This document shows positions 28,034-37,694 of a DNA stretch of 64,000 nucleotides, one piece after another (position 1 is the first letter of the stretch; every line of letters starts with the position of its first letter). Location of the stretch: positions 32,845 through 96,844 of the forward strand of contig NZ_RHOT01000005.1 in NCBI RefSeq assembly GCF_003946675.1, in the 5' to 3' direction. A program made the translations under genes and the position numbers. The DNA comes from Lapidilactobacillus gannanensis. Lineage in GTDB: Bacteria > Bacillota > Bacilli > Lactobacillales > Lactobacillaceae. Below the pieces are notes generated by a model that saw only the letters and a program-made list of their open reading frames with translations, was not told the DNA's origin and did no database searches.

Positions 28034-28387
28034 ATGAAACATTCTTTTCGTAAGGGATTAATGACTGGTGCAATTGCTGGCACAGCTTATATTCTACTGA
28101 CTACCAAAAAGACCGGCTTACAACGGCAACATCATTTACGCCAATATTTTGACGATCTAACAACCTCAACACAACATTTAACGCAAAGTGTGCAGCGTTT
28201 TAAAAAGGCCCTCGGGCACTTGCAACATGAGGTCAAAACCACTGCTGCCCCAACAATTGCTGCATTACAACAAGATATTGAGGATTATCAATTTCAAATG
28301 CAACCTCGCGTTGAGCAACTAACTGATGATGCTACCAAACTACAAGATAAGTTAAATACCTTACAACCCGATGATTCACAAAATTAA
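28034..28387 (+). CDS. YtxH/YhaH-like membrane-associated protein
   Basis: This 117-residue protein has a short hydrophobic N-terminus (about 8-22, GLMTGAIAGTAYILL) and then a long charged helical region (about 30-112) rich in Gln, Thr and Asp, likely a coiled coil. This is the YtxH-like layout and the position of yhaH in Bacillus (next to hit and before prsA). AAGGAGG lies 8 bases before the ATG, overlapping the end of hit, so the two are co-transcribed. Function unknown. Confidence 0.82.
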   Translation: MKHSFRKGLMTGAIAGTAYILLTTKKTGLQRQHHLRQYFDDLTTSTQHLTQSVQRFKKALGHLQHEVKTTAAPTIAALQQDIEDYQFQMQPRVEQLTDDATKLQDKLNTLQPDDSQN

Positions 28388-28554
28388 GATCACTAGTTTA
28401 TGAATTTTCTGTGACAGTTGCGAATTTTTAACTCTCAAGAAATGAACATTCCGTTAAATTTTGTCTGTTTATTTTATTTGTCTGGTAAATATGGTATATT
28501 ACAAGAAGTGTCGCGTTTTAAATCGGAATTTGAATAGGATGTGGATTCAGAATT

Positions 28555-29454
28555 ATGAAGAAATCGATTAAGAAGCTGGTTTTAGCTGCAGCAAGCGTTG
28601 TCGCTGTTCTAGCACTAGCCGGATGTAGCAATAGTAAGACCGTTGTCTCAATGAAGGGTGGCAAAATCACTGAGAACGAGTATTACGAGAAGATGAAGAA
28701 AACCACTTCTGGTCAATCAACCTTGCAAACAATGATTATCACTAAGGCCCTTGAAGACCAATATGGTAGCAAAGTTTCTAGCAAGAAAGTTGATGCGAAA
28801 TTCAACAAGTTCAAGAAGACTTACGGTTCCTCTCTCTCATCTGTTTTATCAAGCAATGGCATGACTAAAGCAGACTTGAAAGAAAATATTCGGACTAACT
28901 ACTTAACAGAAGCTGCTTTAAAGGCTAACAAGAAAGTGACCGAAAAGAACCTTGAAACACAATGGAAGAGCTACCAACCTAAAGTTACTGTTGCTCACAT
29001 CTTAGTTGCTAAAGAAGATACTGCTAAAGATATCATCAAGCAATTGGATGAAGGTGGCGACTTTACTAAGTTAGCTAAGAAGTATTCAACTGATACTGCT
29101 ACTAAATCAAACGGTGGTAAATTATCAGCCTTTGACAATACTGATACTAGATTAGATTCAGATTTTAAAACAGCCGCATTCAAGTTAAAGCAAGGCGAAT
29201 ATACAAAGACCCCTGTTAAGACAACTTATGGCTATCACATCATCAAGATGATCAAGAACCCTGGTAAGCGTAAGATGGCTGATCATAAGAAAGAATTAAC
29301 GAAACAACTTTATGATTCATGGTTACAAGACTCTAGCGTTATGCAAAAAGTCTTGGCTAAGGTTATCAAGAAGGCCAACGTCAGCATCAAGGACAAAGAT
29401 TTACAGAACGTTCTTTCAAGCTATGTTAGCACTTCAAGCTCAAGCTCTAAGTAA
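28555..29454 (+). CDS. prsA: Foldase lipoprotein PrsA
   Basis: This 299-residue extracellular foldase helps secreted proteins fold. The N-terminus is a lipoprotein signal: KKSIKKL, a hydrophobic stretch and the lipobox LALAGC with the lipidated C24. The PpiC-type peptidyl-prolyl isomerase (parvulin) domain spans about 142-240 ([29 protein letters not shown]). The flanking helical regions form the chaperone part. The C-terminus is Ser-rich and unusually lysine-rich overall. TATATT at 28495-28500 may be the -10. A terminator follows directly. Confidence 0.96.
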   Translation: MKKSIKKLVLAAASVVAVLALAGCSNSKTVVSMKGGKITENEYYEKMKKTTSGQSTLQTMIITKALEDQYGSKVSSKKVDAKFNKFKKTYGSSLSSVLSSNGMTKADLKENIRTNYLTEAALKANKKVTEKNLETQWKSYQPKVTVAHILVAKEDTAKDIIKQLDEGGDFTKLAKKYSTDTATKSNGGKLSAFDNTDTRLDSDFKTAAFKLKQGEYTKTPVKTTYGYHIIKMIKNPGKRKMADHKKELTKQLYDSWLQDSSVMQKVLAKVIKKANVSIKDKDLQNVLSSYVSTSSSSSK

Positions 29455-29466
29455 AAGTAACCTTGC

Positions 29467-29500
29467 AAAAACAGTCGCATTATTTGCGGCTGTTTTTTTT
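29467..29500 (+). terminator. Terminator of prsA
   Basis: Stem AACAGTCGCA / TTGCGGCTGTT with loop TTAT is followed by eight T on the plus strand, 12 bases after the prsA stop. Confidence 0.93.
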
Positions 29501-29953
29501 ACTTACCATTAAATTTTCACTGACAATCGATTTAATGGTTGTTTTTCAGGCTAAAAGCGAGCCAATTGTCAGGCTATCGTCAAAAAAAATGAAAAATTTT
29601 TTCGTTATTAAAAATGTAATCGCTATTTTATAAAGCGCTTTCTAGTGTAATCACTTTTATGCAGTTTACAATTTCGAACTTTTATTCTAAAAATAATGAA
29701 AAAAAAGTAACAAAAACTTGCTCAAATGTGGTATAAAGTAGATGTCAAGGTTTTTCCGTCAATTATCCATCATTCGTCTAATCTTGACTTGGCAGCGTCT
29801 AACCTCAGTTGTGACGCTGTCTTATTGTATAAATAATTGAACGTCAGACCAAAAACGGTCAATCCTTAATCAATCAGCAATCGTTCAGCAAAGATGAGTG
29901 AGCTCAACGTGTAATAAATGCGCTCAAACGATGAGCGTTATCGTAAATAGAGA
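29501..29953. other. AT-rich intergenic region after prsA
   Basis: No supported gene. A short hairpin (CAGCGTC 29793-29799, GACGCTG 29813-29819) followed by a T-rich stretch could be a back-up terminator on the plus strand. Otherwise I see only AT-rich sequence up to the P repeat. Confidence 0.5.
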
Positions 29954-30090
29954 GTGTGACAAAAGGCGGTCAGCCGGTGAGCATTAACGTAAAATGTCGA
30001 ACAATTCATTAGAATTGCTCGGCATTTTTGCGTTAAGCGGAACCGGTTGCCTTTTGAGAACACGTTTCAGCAACGAAAGTTCGTTTTATC
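29954..30090. repeat. P-family palindromic repeat, copy A
   Basis: An imperfect palindrome of about 110 bp: outer arms GTGTGACAAAAGGC and GCCTTTTGAGAACAC, inner arms around AACGTAAAATGTCGAACAAT and its complement, then a tail with CAGCAACGAAAGTTCG. It is about 90% alike to copy B (32994-33134, inverted) and more distantly to copy C (61467-61582). It lies between the converging prsA and ahpF genes. The following 30091-30499 holds nothing recognised. Confidence 0.8.
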
Positions 30091-30499
30091 TTTGTTAATG
30101 ACACTTATCTGATGGCCTCAGAATCAGTCTTTTTTACGATATTAACTTGGCATTATTTGACTAACTTTTCTTTAAAGTAAACTTGCCGATTTACTAAATT
30201 GTAAACTCTTCACTTAAAAGTTAGTCCACTTAAGACCTCATTTCACTAATAAATCATCTTTAGCATCACCATGACTTTACTGAAAGCCCTTTAAATATGG
30301 GATATTTTAGAAATAATTTATCAGATAAGGAACGCCATGACACTTTTGCAAATAAACTTAGCATTCTTTTCATCGTCATGCTGATACAACATCATCCGCC
30401 GAATAAAGTTGCTAGTTGGTCTTTAATTGGTCGTATCAGTCACTAGCCTAAGGAATTGAATTCAGCACCCCCTATTTATTGCACGCAGTAAACAACAAG

Positions 30500-30544
30500 G
30501 CCCGGATGGTGGTCTCTATAAAATCAGAGACTACCCACCCAGGC
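30500..30544 (-). terminator. Hairpin terminator downstream of ahpF
   Basis: GGTGGTCTCT and AGAGACTACC with flanking GCC(C)GG/CC(C)AGGC form a strong stem of about 18 pairs with loop ATAAAATC. The minus-strand 3' side continues TTGTTGTTT. It is about 130 bases past the ahpF stop and could act in both directions. Confidence 0.65.
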
Positions 30545-30675
30545 TATTTGAACTCATTGCTTTTATTCACTTGTGTCATTATTAAATACTTTCACGAAAA
30601 CACTTCAAATTAAATGAACGTTTGATGCTAGCCAATCGGTCGTGGTCACATCTGCTATTATCTATCTGGCATCAG

Positions 30676-32220
30676 TTAATGGCGAATCAAATAATCAAAA
30701 GCACTCAAACTCGCAGTCGCACCAGCACCAATTGCAATAGCGATTTGCTTGAAGGGTACTGACGTGCAATCCCCAGCGGCAAAAAGCCCCGAAATATTCG
30801 TCGCATTGTGCGAATCAATTTCTATCTCATGGCGATTTGTCAACGTAATCTTATCTCCAAGCCAATCAGTGTTGGGTAATAATCCTACTTGAATGAACAC
30901 ACCCGCCAACGCAATTGTTTGGTCTTCACCACTAGTCCGATTCTGATAAATCAAGCCAGTAACCTGATCAGTCCCGATTATTTGCTGAGTTGCAGCGTTA
31001 GTCACGACGGTAACGTTTTTTAGGGACGCAAGTTTTTCTTGTAATACCTGATCAGCGGCTAAAGTTGGCATAAACTCAATCAAGGTCACTTGGCGACTGG
31101 TCCCTGCTAAATCAATTGCTGCTTCGACACCCGAGTTGCCACCACCAATTACGGCCACATCTTTGCCACGATATAATGGGCCGTCACAATGTGGGCAATA
31201 GGCAACCCCTTTTGTTTTCAACGCTGCCTCACCAGGAATTCCCAGTTCACGCCAATGAGCCCCCGTTGCAACAATCACACTCTGGCTTTGCAATTGGTCG
31301 CCTGAATTAAGCGTCACCTCAAATTGTTTAGCCGCGACTTTGCTTAATCCCGTTGCCCGAAAACCTGTCATTAAATGAATCGGGTATTTTTCAACATGGG
31401 CCCGAATATTCTTCATCAGTTGCTCACCTTCAATATATGGTGTACCAATGAAATTCTCAACGCCTAACGTTTCTAACGGCTGACCACCAAATCGTTCCGC
31501 CACTAGCCCCACTGTCAAACCCTTTCTAGCTGCATAAATTGCTGCGGTTGCCGCCGCCGGACCACCGCCAACAACCAAAACATCATAGTTAATTGCATCG
31601 GCTTTTGCCACGTGGAAAATTAAGTCTTTACTTGCTAATTTTTGAATGATTTCTGTAATCGTCATCCGACCACTAGCCCAATCGGCACCGTTTAAATATA
31701 TAGTGGGCACTGCTAAAATATTTTTAGCAGCGACTTCATTCTGATACAAGCCTCCTTCAATCATTGTATGCGTGATTTTAGGATTTAACACACTCATAAT
31801 ATTTAACGCCTGCACCACATCAGGGCAATTAGTGCAAGTTAAACTGGCATAGGTTTCAAAATGTAAATCCTGATCAATCGCCAATATTTGCTGTTTAACT
31901 GCCGCCGGAACTTTTGGTGCGTGACCGGACACTTGTAGCAAAGCAAGCGCAAAAGATTCAAACTCATGACCAAGGGGCACACCAGCGAACGTAATTCGCC
32001 CCTCAGCTTGTTTTTCAGTCTTCAAGGTAAAACTTGGCGTGCGTGGTAAAGCCGCTGTTACTAGGCTTAATTTAGCTGATAACGCCACGACCTCTTGGAG
32101 AAAATCACGGACTTGATCTGAAACTTCATCACCACCTAAACTGGCAGTGAAAATAACTGGCTGTTCAAGCAACTGTAAATACTGCGACAATTGTGTCTGC
32201 AAAGTTTGATTGAGAACCAT
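30676..32220 (-). CDS. ahpF: Alkyl hydroperoxide reductase subunit F
   Basis: This 514-residue flavoprotein passes electrons from NADH to AhpC. The N-terminal domain has two thioredoxin-like folds (about 1-190) with the CTNC disulfide (SLTCTNCPDVVQAL). The FAD domain follows (YDVLVVGGGPAAATAA), then the active disulfide CPHC (VAYCPHCDGPLYRG), the NAD(P) site VAVIGGGNSGVEAA and the C-terminal GLFAAGDCTSVPFKQI. The ATG at 32220 has GGAGG 8 bases upstream and lies 10 bases after ahpC, so it is the second gene of ahpCF. Confidence 0.96.
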   Translation of the reverse strand: MVLNQTLQTQLSQYLQLLEQPVIFTASLGGDEVSDQVRDFLQEVVALSAKLSLVTAALPRTPSFTLKTEKQAEGRITFAGVPLGHEFESFALALLQVSGHAPKVPAAVKQQILAIDQDLHFETYASLTCTNCPDVVQALNIMSVLNPKITHTMIEGGLYQNEVAAKNILAVPTIYLNGADWASGRMTITEIIQKLASKDLIFHVAKADAINYDVLVVGGGPAAATAAIYAARKGLTVGLVAERFGGQPLETLGVENFIGTPYIEGEQLMKNIRAHVEKYPIHLMTGFRATGLSKVAAKQFEVTLNSGDQLQSQSVIVATGAHWRELGIPGEAALKTKGVAYCPHCDGPLYRGKDVAVIGGGNSGVEAAIDLAGTSRQVTLIEFMPTLAADQVLQEKLASLKNVTVVTNAATQQIIGTDQVTGLIYQNRTSGEDQTIALAGVFIQVGLLPNTDWLGDKITLTNRHEIEIDSHNATNISGLFAAGDCTSVPFKQIAIAIGAGATASLSAFDYLIRH

Positions 32221-32230
32221 CTGACCCTCC

Positions 32231-32794
32231 TTAAATTTTGCCAACTAAATCCAGCCCTGGTGTAAGCGTCGCGCTACCCTCTTTCCACTTAGCAGGACAA
32301 ACTTCGCCAGGATGAGCGGCAACATATTGACCCGCCTTGATGCGGTCAATGTATTCACTCGCATTGCGGCCGATTCCGTCGGCATTCACTTCGATTGATT
32401 GGACGACACCTTCGGGATCAATAATAAAGGTCCCACGTTGTGCTAAACCCTGGGCTTCATCTAAAACATCAAACAAACGTGAAATCTGCTGTGATGGATC
32501 ACCAATCATTGTATATTCGATGGTACCAACTGCTTCAGAATGATCATGCCACGCCTTATGAACAAAATGAGTATCTGTTGAAACAGAATATACTTCCGTT
32601 CCTAAAGTTTGCAACGTTGCATACTGTTCTTGTAGATCTTGTAATTCCGTTGGACAAACAAATGAAAAATCGGCTGGATAGAACATCACGACACTCCAGT
32701 GACCTTTTAAATCTTGATCAGAAACGTCAATAAATTTCCCCTGACGATAAGCTTTTGCTTGAAAAGTACCAATCTCTTTACCAACTAATGACAT
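32231..32794 (-). CDS. ahpC: Alkyl hydroperoxide reductase subunit C (peroxiredoxin)
   Basis: This 187-residue typical 2-Cys peroxiredoxin reduces peroxides. Peroxidatic C47 lies in FVCPTEL and resolving C166 in GEVCPAKW. The ATG at 32794 ([11 protein letters not shown]) has GGGAGG 8 bases upstream. It is the first gene of ahpCF behind a promoter carrying a PerR-type box, so peroxide induction is expected. Confidence 0.97.
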   Translation of the reverse strand: MSLVGKEIGTFQAKAYRQGKFIDVSDQDLKGHWSVVMFYPADFSFVCPTELQDLQEQYATLQTLGTEVYSVSTDTHFVHKAWHDHSEAVGTIEYTMIGDPSQQISRLFDVLDEAQGLAQRGTFIIDPEGVVQSIEVNADGIGRNASEYIDRIKAGQYVAAHPGEVCPAKWKEGSATLTPGLDLVGKI

Positions 32795-32835
32795 GATATT
32801 ACCTCCCAATAATTTAATTTTGTAACAACGATTAC

Positions 32836-32864
32836 ATTATAATTTGTAATCATTATAATGTAAA
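32836..32864 (-). promoter_or_regulatory. ahpCF promoter with embedded PerR-type box
   Basis: TTTACA (32859-32864) and TATAAT (32836-32841) with a 17-base spacer on the minus strand. The spacer contains TTATAATGATTACAA (32844-32858), 14 of 15 positions of the PerR box TTATAATNATTATAA. A repressor bound there would block RNA polymerase directly. Confidence 0.82.
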
Positions 32865-32993
32865 GGAGAGCATTTGAGCTACAATAACTTTTTTAACGAT
32901 TAAACTACTAAAAAAAGTAACGATACCAGTAGTCCTTTACCACAAAAAATATTTTTTGGTAATGAGTCTGGGACATCAGTCTATTTTTCAAAA

Positions 32994-33134
32994 AATAATA
33001 CGAACTTTCGTTGCTGAAACGTGTTCTCAAAAGGCAACTGGTTCCGCTTAACGCAAAAATGCCTAACAATTCTAACGAATTGTTCGACACTTTACGTTAA
33101 TGCTCATCGGCTGACCACCTTTGGGCACACGCTC
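32994..33134. repeat. P-family palindromic repeat, copy B (inverted)
   Basis: The reverse complement of copy A, with CGAACTTTCGTTGCTGAAAC, CCGCTTAACGCAAAAATGCC and TTTACGTTAATGCTCATCGG blocks. It lies between the ahpC promoter and the EIIA gene. A short open frame across it (32908-33090) is a by-product of the repeat. Confidence 0.8.
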
Positions 33135-33242
33135 GAGTTTTTGTCAGAGGCAGTTCTTGTCCTTGAAGCTAAATTATTTTTTTAATGTTATTATCCAGTA
33201 TTGAGGCTCACCATTTTGGAAATAAAATTGAATTAACAACAG

Positions 33243-33287
33243 AGCCTGAGTAACAATCTCAATGTCATCGTGATTGTTACTCAGGCT
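33243..33287 (-). terminator. Hairpin downstream of the EIIA gene
   Basis: A perfect 15-bp stem (AGCCTGAGTAACAAT / ATTGTTACTCAGGCT) with a 15-base loop, 156 bases past the EIIA stop. T runs are weak on both sides, so it could be a terminator for minus-strand transcripts or another structure. Confidence 0.6.
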
Positions 33288-33442
33288 ATTTGGTTTAACG
33301 AGCCAATTTTGATTGTCTTTAGCCCACAATTAAAATTTAAGTGCTCACAATATTAATCGCCAGCAATCCTGACGCCACTATGGCAACCATAGCAGCATCA
33401 CTGCAACGACCATTTTTTTGCTCTAGTCCAAGTCTGATCAGA

Positions 33443-33940
33443 TTAATCTTTGACTGTGGCCCAGCCAAGGCGATGACCGCCAAAAATTGGTCCATAATTA
33501 ACTTGCAATTGAGCTAAACGTTCGGCCGAATTCGTTATCACCACAACAACTGTATCAGACATGCCAGCAGCTTTGATTTGCAGGCGATTCATGCTGGCAA
33601 TCCGTTGGCCACCCTTAACTTGCTGACCGTCAGTGACATGGATTTTAAAAGGACGGCCATGTAAGTCAGCAGTGTTCAAACCAAGATGAAGTAACACATC
33701 CAAGCCATTAGCCATCCGCAAATAAATGGCATGCCTCGTACTGGCAACTAAAGTAACCTGACCACTAACAGGTGCGAAAATGATGCCATCACTCGGCAAC
33801 ACCGCGAAGCCCTGGCCTAACGTATGTTGGGAAAAAACTGGATCTTTCACCTTGATCAAATCGATCACTTCACCATCCACTGGTGCATAAATCTGATGGT
33901 TGACTTTAGCGGTCGATTGATGGTGGAATAATTGAAACAT
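33443..33940 (-). CDS. Orphan PTS glucose-type EIIA protein
   Basis: This 165-residue soluble protein has the Crr/EIIA-Glc fold: IYAPVDGEVIDL (about 17-28), FAVLPSDGIIFAPVSGQVT (about 45-63) and the phosphohistidine in VLLHLGLNTADL (about 83-94). It is a paralogue of the IIA domain of the EIICBA at 1231 but stands alone, with no IIB/IIC next to it. It could serve PTS permeases lacking their own IIA or act in regulation. It is followed by a hairpin (33243) and lies 39 bases after argR in the same direction. Confidence 0.92.
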   Translation of the reverse strand: MFQLFHHQSTAKVNHQIYAPVDGEVIDLIKVKDPVFSQHTLGQGFAVLPSDGIIFAPVSGQVTLVASTRHAIYLRMANGLDVLLHLGLNTADLHGRPFKIHVTDGQQVKGGQRIASMNRLQIKAAGMSDTVVVVITNSAERLAQLQVNYGPIFGGHRLGWATVKD

Positions 33941-33979
33941 AAGTATCCTTCAACTTTCTATGACATTAAATCAAACACA

Positions 33980-34441
33980 TTAAATATGCGTTGATAAATA
34001 ATCAGAAACAACTTGAGCCTGTTCACCATCTTTGCAAAAAGCGACGACGGTATCATGTCCAGCAATCGTCCCTAAAATATCGGCTGGTGGTGTGTCACGC
34101 AATTCATCTAACGCCGCTGCTAAGAAATTCCCATAACTAGGACTCGTATGAATAATAACTAGAAAGTCAACAACATCAACTGATTTAGTGACTGTTTTTA
34201 GCGCTGATTGCAACCGTTGTTCAGCATCTCCCTGGGTCTCCGTCGTTAGCTTAATATAACGTGACTTACCATATTCATCACGCATCTTTGTCACTTTTAA
34301 CTCGCGTAAATCGCGGGACAATGTTGCCTGAGTTGTACGGACACCATATTCATGCAAATAATCCTGTAACTCCTCTTGGGTATGCACCAAATGTTCGTGA
34401 ACAATTTTCTGTAAAATAGCTTGCCGTTCTTTTTTCTTCAT
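33980..34441 (-). CDS. argR: Arginine repressor ArgR
   Basis: This 153-residue regulator has an N-terminal winged helix (about 1-70; TQEELQDYLHEYGVRTTQATLSRD as two blocks, with RDLRELKVTKM) and a C-terminal hexamerisation/arginine-binding domain (about 85-150) with LGTIAGHDTVV. The ATG at 34441 (MKKKERQA) has GGAG about 10 bases upstream. It lies 19 bases after argS, so synthetase and regulator share a transcript controlled by the argS T-box. Targets are expected to be arginine biosynthesis or deiminase genes, not in this window. Confidence 0.94.
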   Translation of the reverse strand: MKKKERQAILQKIVHEHLVHTQEELQDYLHEYGVRTTQATLSRDLRELKVTKMRDEYGKSRYIKLTTETQGDAEQRLQSALKTVTKSVDVVDFLVIIHTSPSYGNFLAAALDELRDTPPADILGTIAGHDTVVAFCKDGEQAQVVSDYLSTHI

Positions 34442-34460
34442 CAAAAATTCGCTCCTACTT

Positions 34461-36155
34461 CTACATTTCTGCTGGTGCTTGCACACCTAATAAATCTAAG
34501 GCTGCCTGTAAAACTTGACTAACTGCACTCACTAAAGCTAAGCGAGCGTTTAACTCATCATCTGCAACTAAAATTTTGGAATTAGCGTAATATTTATTGA
34601 AAGCTTTAGCTAACCGCAAGGCAAACTTAGCAATGACTGATGGTTCATACTCAGTTGCAGCTCTAGTAATCATATTAGGAAAATCGGCTAGATATTTCAA
34701 GACATCCCAAGCTTTTGGATCGGTTAACACTAACTTGTCAGTGGTTAAATCCACATTAGTAGCTGCTTTACGAAGGATACTTTGCGCCCGCGCATTAGTA
34801 TATTGCACATAAGGCCCTGTTTCACCCTCAAAACGAACAACTTCTTGTAAGCTGAAGTCAAAACTATCTAAGCGATCATTTTTGAGGTCGTGAAAAATCA
34901 CAGCGCCAACCCCAACTTGATGGGCCACCTGATCAGCATTCTTTAAATCAGGATTCTTGCTCGCAATTTGAGCTTTAGCCAAATCAACCGCCTCGTCTAA
35001 TACTTGATCAAGTAAAACGACATTTCCTTTACGCGTTGATAACTTCTTACCATCTTTTGTAATTAAGCCAAAAGGAACGTGAACAATGTCTTGAGCCCAA
35101 GTATGACCCATTTTTTCTAAAACTGCCTTTAATTGTTTGAAGTGCTCCGTTTGCTCACTCCCAACAACATAAAGTGATTTAGCAAAATGAAATTTATGAT
35201 AACGATCAATGGCCGCCGCTAAATCACGGGTAATGTATAAAGTAGCACCATCGGAGCGCTTGATCAAAGCTGGCGTTAGGCCTTCATCAGTTAAATCAAC
35301 AATTTGAGCACCTTGACTAGCTTGGAGAAGATGTTTATCTGTTAATTCTTGCACCACGGGGTCCATTTTATCATTGTAGTAGGCCTCACCATTATCAGAA
35401 TCAAACTCAACACCCAATCGCTGATAAATCTTGTTGAACTCAGCAAGTGAGAGCCCACGGAACCATTCCCACAAATGGGTAGCTTCTGGATCGCCATCTT
35501 CTAGCTTTTTGAACCACAAGCGACCTTCATCATCCAATTTTGGATCAGTTTCAGCCTCTTTATGGAAACGAACATAATACTTCAGCAAATTACCGATGGG
35601 ATCAGCTTTAATTTCGGCTTCGCTACCCCACTTATGATAAGCCACGATTAACTTACCAAACTGAGTGCCCCAATCACCAAGATAATTAATTTTGTAAGGA
35701 TGATAACCAATTTTACTGTAAATTTTAGCTAAAGAATTACCAATTACTGTCGAACGTAAATGCCCCATCGACATAGGTTTAGCAATATTAGGTGAGGACA
35801 TATCAATTGGCACATTGCCACCGGCGCCTAAATCACTGTCGCCATAATGCTGGCCTTCAGTTAGAATTGTTGCCAAAATATCTTGCGCAAAGGTCGACTT
35901 ATCCAAGAAAAAGTTAACGTAAGCACCAGTAGCAACTACTTTCTCATAGCCAGTTTGATCAATAACATCAACTAAGCTTTGAGCAATTAAAGGTGGCGCT
36001 TGCCGGCGAATTTTAGCCAAACTAAATGTTGGGAACGCGTAGTCCCCTAGTGTTGATGACTTTGGTACTTCCAGTAATTCCGCAATTTGGGCTGCGGGTA
36101 ATTCGGTTCCCAAAGCAGCTGCTAAACTGGCAATCACATTTTCTTTTGCGTTCAT
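34461..36155 (-). CDS. argS: Arginyl-tRNA synthetase
   Basis: This 564-residue class I synthetase charges tRNA-Arg. The N-terminal additional domain is about 1-110. The HIGH-type motif is in SPNIAKPMSMGHLRST (about 119-134) and the KMSK equivalent is replaced by KKLSTRKGN, as is usual for this type. The DALR anticodon-binding domain occupies about 440-564, with PYVQYTNARAQSI before it. The start has GGAGG 7 bases upstream. T-box regulation upstream and argR downstream tie it to arginine supply. Confidence 0.97.
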   Translation of the reverse strand: MNAKENVIASLAAALGTELPAAQIAELLEVPKSSTLGDYAFPTFSLAKIRRQAPPLIAQSLVDVIDQTGYEKVVATGAYVNFFLDKSTFAQDILATILTEGQHYGDSDLGAGGNVPIDMSSPNIAKPMSMGHLRSTVIGNSLAKIYSKIGYHPYKINYLGDWGTQFGKLIVAYHKWGSEAEIKADPIGNLLKYYVRFHKEAETDPKLDDEGRLWFKKLEDGDPEATHLWEWFRGLSLAEFNKIYQRLGVEFDSDNGEAYYNDKMDPVVQELTDKHLLQASQGAQIVDLTDEGLTPALIKRSDGATLYITRDLAAAIDRYHKFHFAKSLYVVGSEQTEHFKQLKAVLEKMGHTWAQDIVHVPFGLITKDGKKLSTRKGNVVLLDQVLDEAVDLAKAQIASKNPDLKNADQVAHQVGVGAVIFHDLKNDRLDSFDFSLQEVVRFEGETGPYVQYTNARAQSILRKAATNVDLTTDKLVLTDPKAWDVLKYLADFPNMITRAATEYEPSVIAKFALRLAKAFNKYYANSKILVADDELNARLALVSAVSQVLQAALDLLGVQAPAEM

Positions 36156-36370
36156 TGAAATCCTCCTATATTTTCAACCAAAGAAAAACCGCCCCTAAGG
36201 ATTAGAGACGGAAAATCCGCGGTACCACTCTGTTTGCCAATGATGGCCACTTTTTAGTAAGTGTTCACTTTTAATCATTAGTGCGCCAGAAATTGCCATG
36301 CCTTGTCTTCCACTGTCACAAGGTCGCTGTCCATGTCAGTTATTTCTTTTTTCTAATGATATGTTCTAGA
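36156..36370 (-). promoter_or_regulatory. T-box leader of argS
   Basis: The minus strand carries TGGTACCGCG (36218-36227), the T-box that pairs with the tRNA acceptor end, followed by a terminator at 36184-36211 (CCGTCTCT...AGGGGCGG with G-U pairs, then TTTTT). TATAAT near 36371-36376 is a possible -10. Uncharged tRNA-Arg should induce argS-argR. Confidence 0.9.
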
Positions 36371-36419
36371 TATTATACACTAAGTATACAATTCCTCCGT
36401 TAAAAAAGCTATTGTCTTT

Positions 36420-37538
36420 TTAAAAAAGTAACGGTAAAGTGATATTTTCATAATCTAGCGGATACAAATCAGTCAGCGTAATCCCTAACAGACGAATGCC
36501 ATCATCTAACTGACCATATTTTTGCCAGAGTTGCCAAGCCTCCGCAAAAATTTCTGGTGCCGTTGCCAAATAACTATCCAAGGAATGTCGTTTCGTGGTG
36601 GTTTTGAAATCACGATCGCGCATTTTTAAAACCAGTACTTTACCATGAACTTGTTTTTTAGCTAGTGCTTGGGCAACACTGGCACTTAATTCCGTTAACT
36701 CGCGCCACACCCGTTCATTAGTCGTAATTGTTTGATTGAAAGTCGTTTCCTTACCGATGGATTTACGATCGCGCTGTTCAGAAACTGGACTATCATCCAC
36801 TCCCCGCGCATGACGATAAAGCACATAACCCATTTTTTTATAACGACGAATCAACTCATCTTGCGAAATTTTCAATAAATCGGCCCCAGTAAAAATACCT
36901 AATTCATGCAAACTAGCTTGCATTTTCTTACCAACACCAAAAAATTTGGCAATTGAGAGTCCGCTGAGGAAGGCCTGAGCCATCTCTGGCCGCACAATCG
37001 TTCGCCCCATTGGTTTGTTGTGATCTGAGGCAACTTTAGCCAAAAATTTATTATAGGAAATCCCCACAGAACAAGTTAATCCTGTTTTAATTAAAATTTG
37101 TTGTTGCAACCAACTTGCCATTTTAATCGTGTTGGGCTCTTGCCATTTATTCACGGTCACATCAAGAAATGCCTCATCTAAAGAAATTGGTTCAATCACA
37201 TCAGTCAATTCATGAAAAAGTTGATGCACTTGGCCAGAAACTTCTCGGTAGCGATTAAACCGTGGCGGCACAAAAACAAGTTCGTTTGCCGGAATTAATT
37301 TCAAAGCTTGAGCTGCTGGCATTGCCGAATGGACCCCATATTTGCGAGCAACGTAATTAGCGGTTGTGACAACACCATGTCCGTGAGTTTGTCGAGGATC
37401 AGGCGCAACAACCACTGCCTTATCCCGCAAATGCGGCTGATCATGAATCTCCACCGAGGCATAAAAAGCATCCATATCCACATGAATAATGCGTCGTTGA
37501 ACGTGATATTGCAATGGAATCTCTAACCAACCAGCCAC
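36420..37538 (-). CDS. dinB: DNA polymerase IV, GTG start
   Basis: This 372-residue Y-family translesion polymerase has catalytic motifs HVDMDAFYASVE (about 19-30) and PISLDEAFLDVT (about 118-129). YNKFLAKVASDHNKP lies in the thumb, and the little-finger domain is about 250-360. The start is GTG 37538 (VAGWLEIPLQ), 7 bases after a near-perfect AGGAGGTGA; ATGs further upstream lie before that site. Monocistronic. Confidence 0.94.
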   Translation of the reverse strand: MAGWLEIPLQYHVQRRIIHVDMDAFYASVEIHDQPHLRDKAVVVAPDPRQTHGHGVVTTANYVARKYGVHSAMPAAQALKLIPANELVFVPPRFNRYREVSGQVHQLFHELTDVIEPISLDEAFLDVTVNKWQEPNTIKMASWLQQQILIKTGLTCSVGISYNKFLAKVASDHNKPMGRTIVRPEMAQAFLSGLSIAKFFGVGKKMQASLHELGIFTGADLLKISQDELIRRYKKMGYVLYRHARGVDDSPVSEQRDRKSIGKETTFNQTITTNERVWRELTELSASVAQALAKKQVHGKVLVLKMRDRDFKTTTKRHSLDSYLATAPEIFAEAWQLWQKYGQLDDGIRLLGITLTDLYPLDYENITLPLLF

Positions 37539-37601
37539 AATCTCACCTCCTGTAAAATCAGTTATGATCATCACAACTAATTATTGGTCTGGCAATAAAT
37601 G

Positions 37602-37645
37602 AAATACGTCTGAGGCCACCTTTTAATGTAGTCACAGACGTATTT
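37602..37645 (-). terminator. Terminator of zwf
   Basis: A perfect 11-bp stem (AAATACGTCTG / CAGACGTATTT) with a 22-base loop, followed by a moderately T-rich stretch on the minus strand, 50 bases after the zwf stop. It may also serve in the opposite direction. Confidence 0.75.
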
Positions 37646-37694
37646 ATCCAACTAAAAGTCTAGATAGCTCAGCTGGCTAATTTACCAACTTAAA

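Noticed and set aside
29627..29645. cre-like AAAGCGCTTT between prsA and ahpF
   Set aside because: Three mismatches in the core and no promoter or gene start beside it.
32908..33090. 60-codon open frame on the minus strand upstream of EIIA
   Set aside because: It lies within palindromic repeat B, has no ribosome site, and its frame follows from the repeat sequence.
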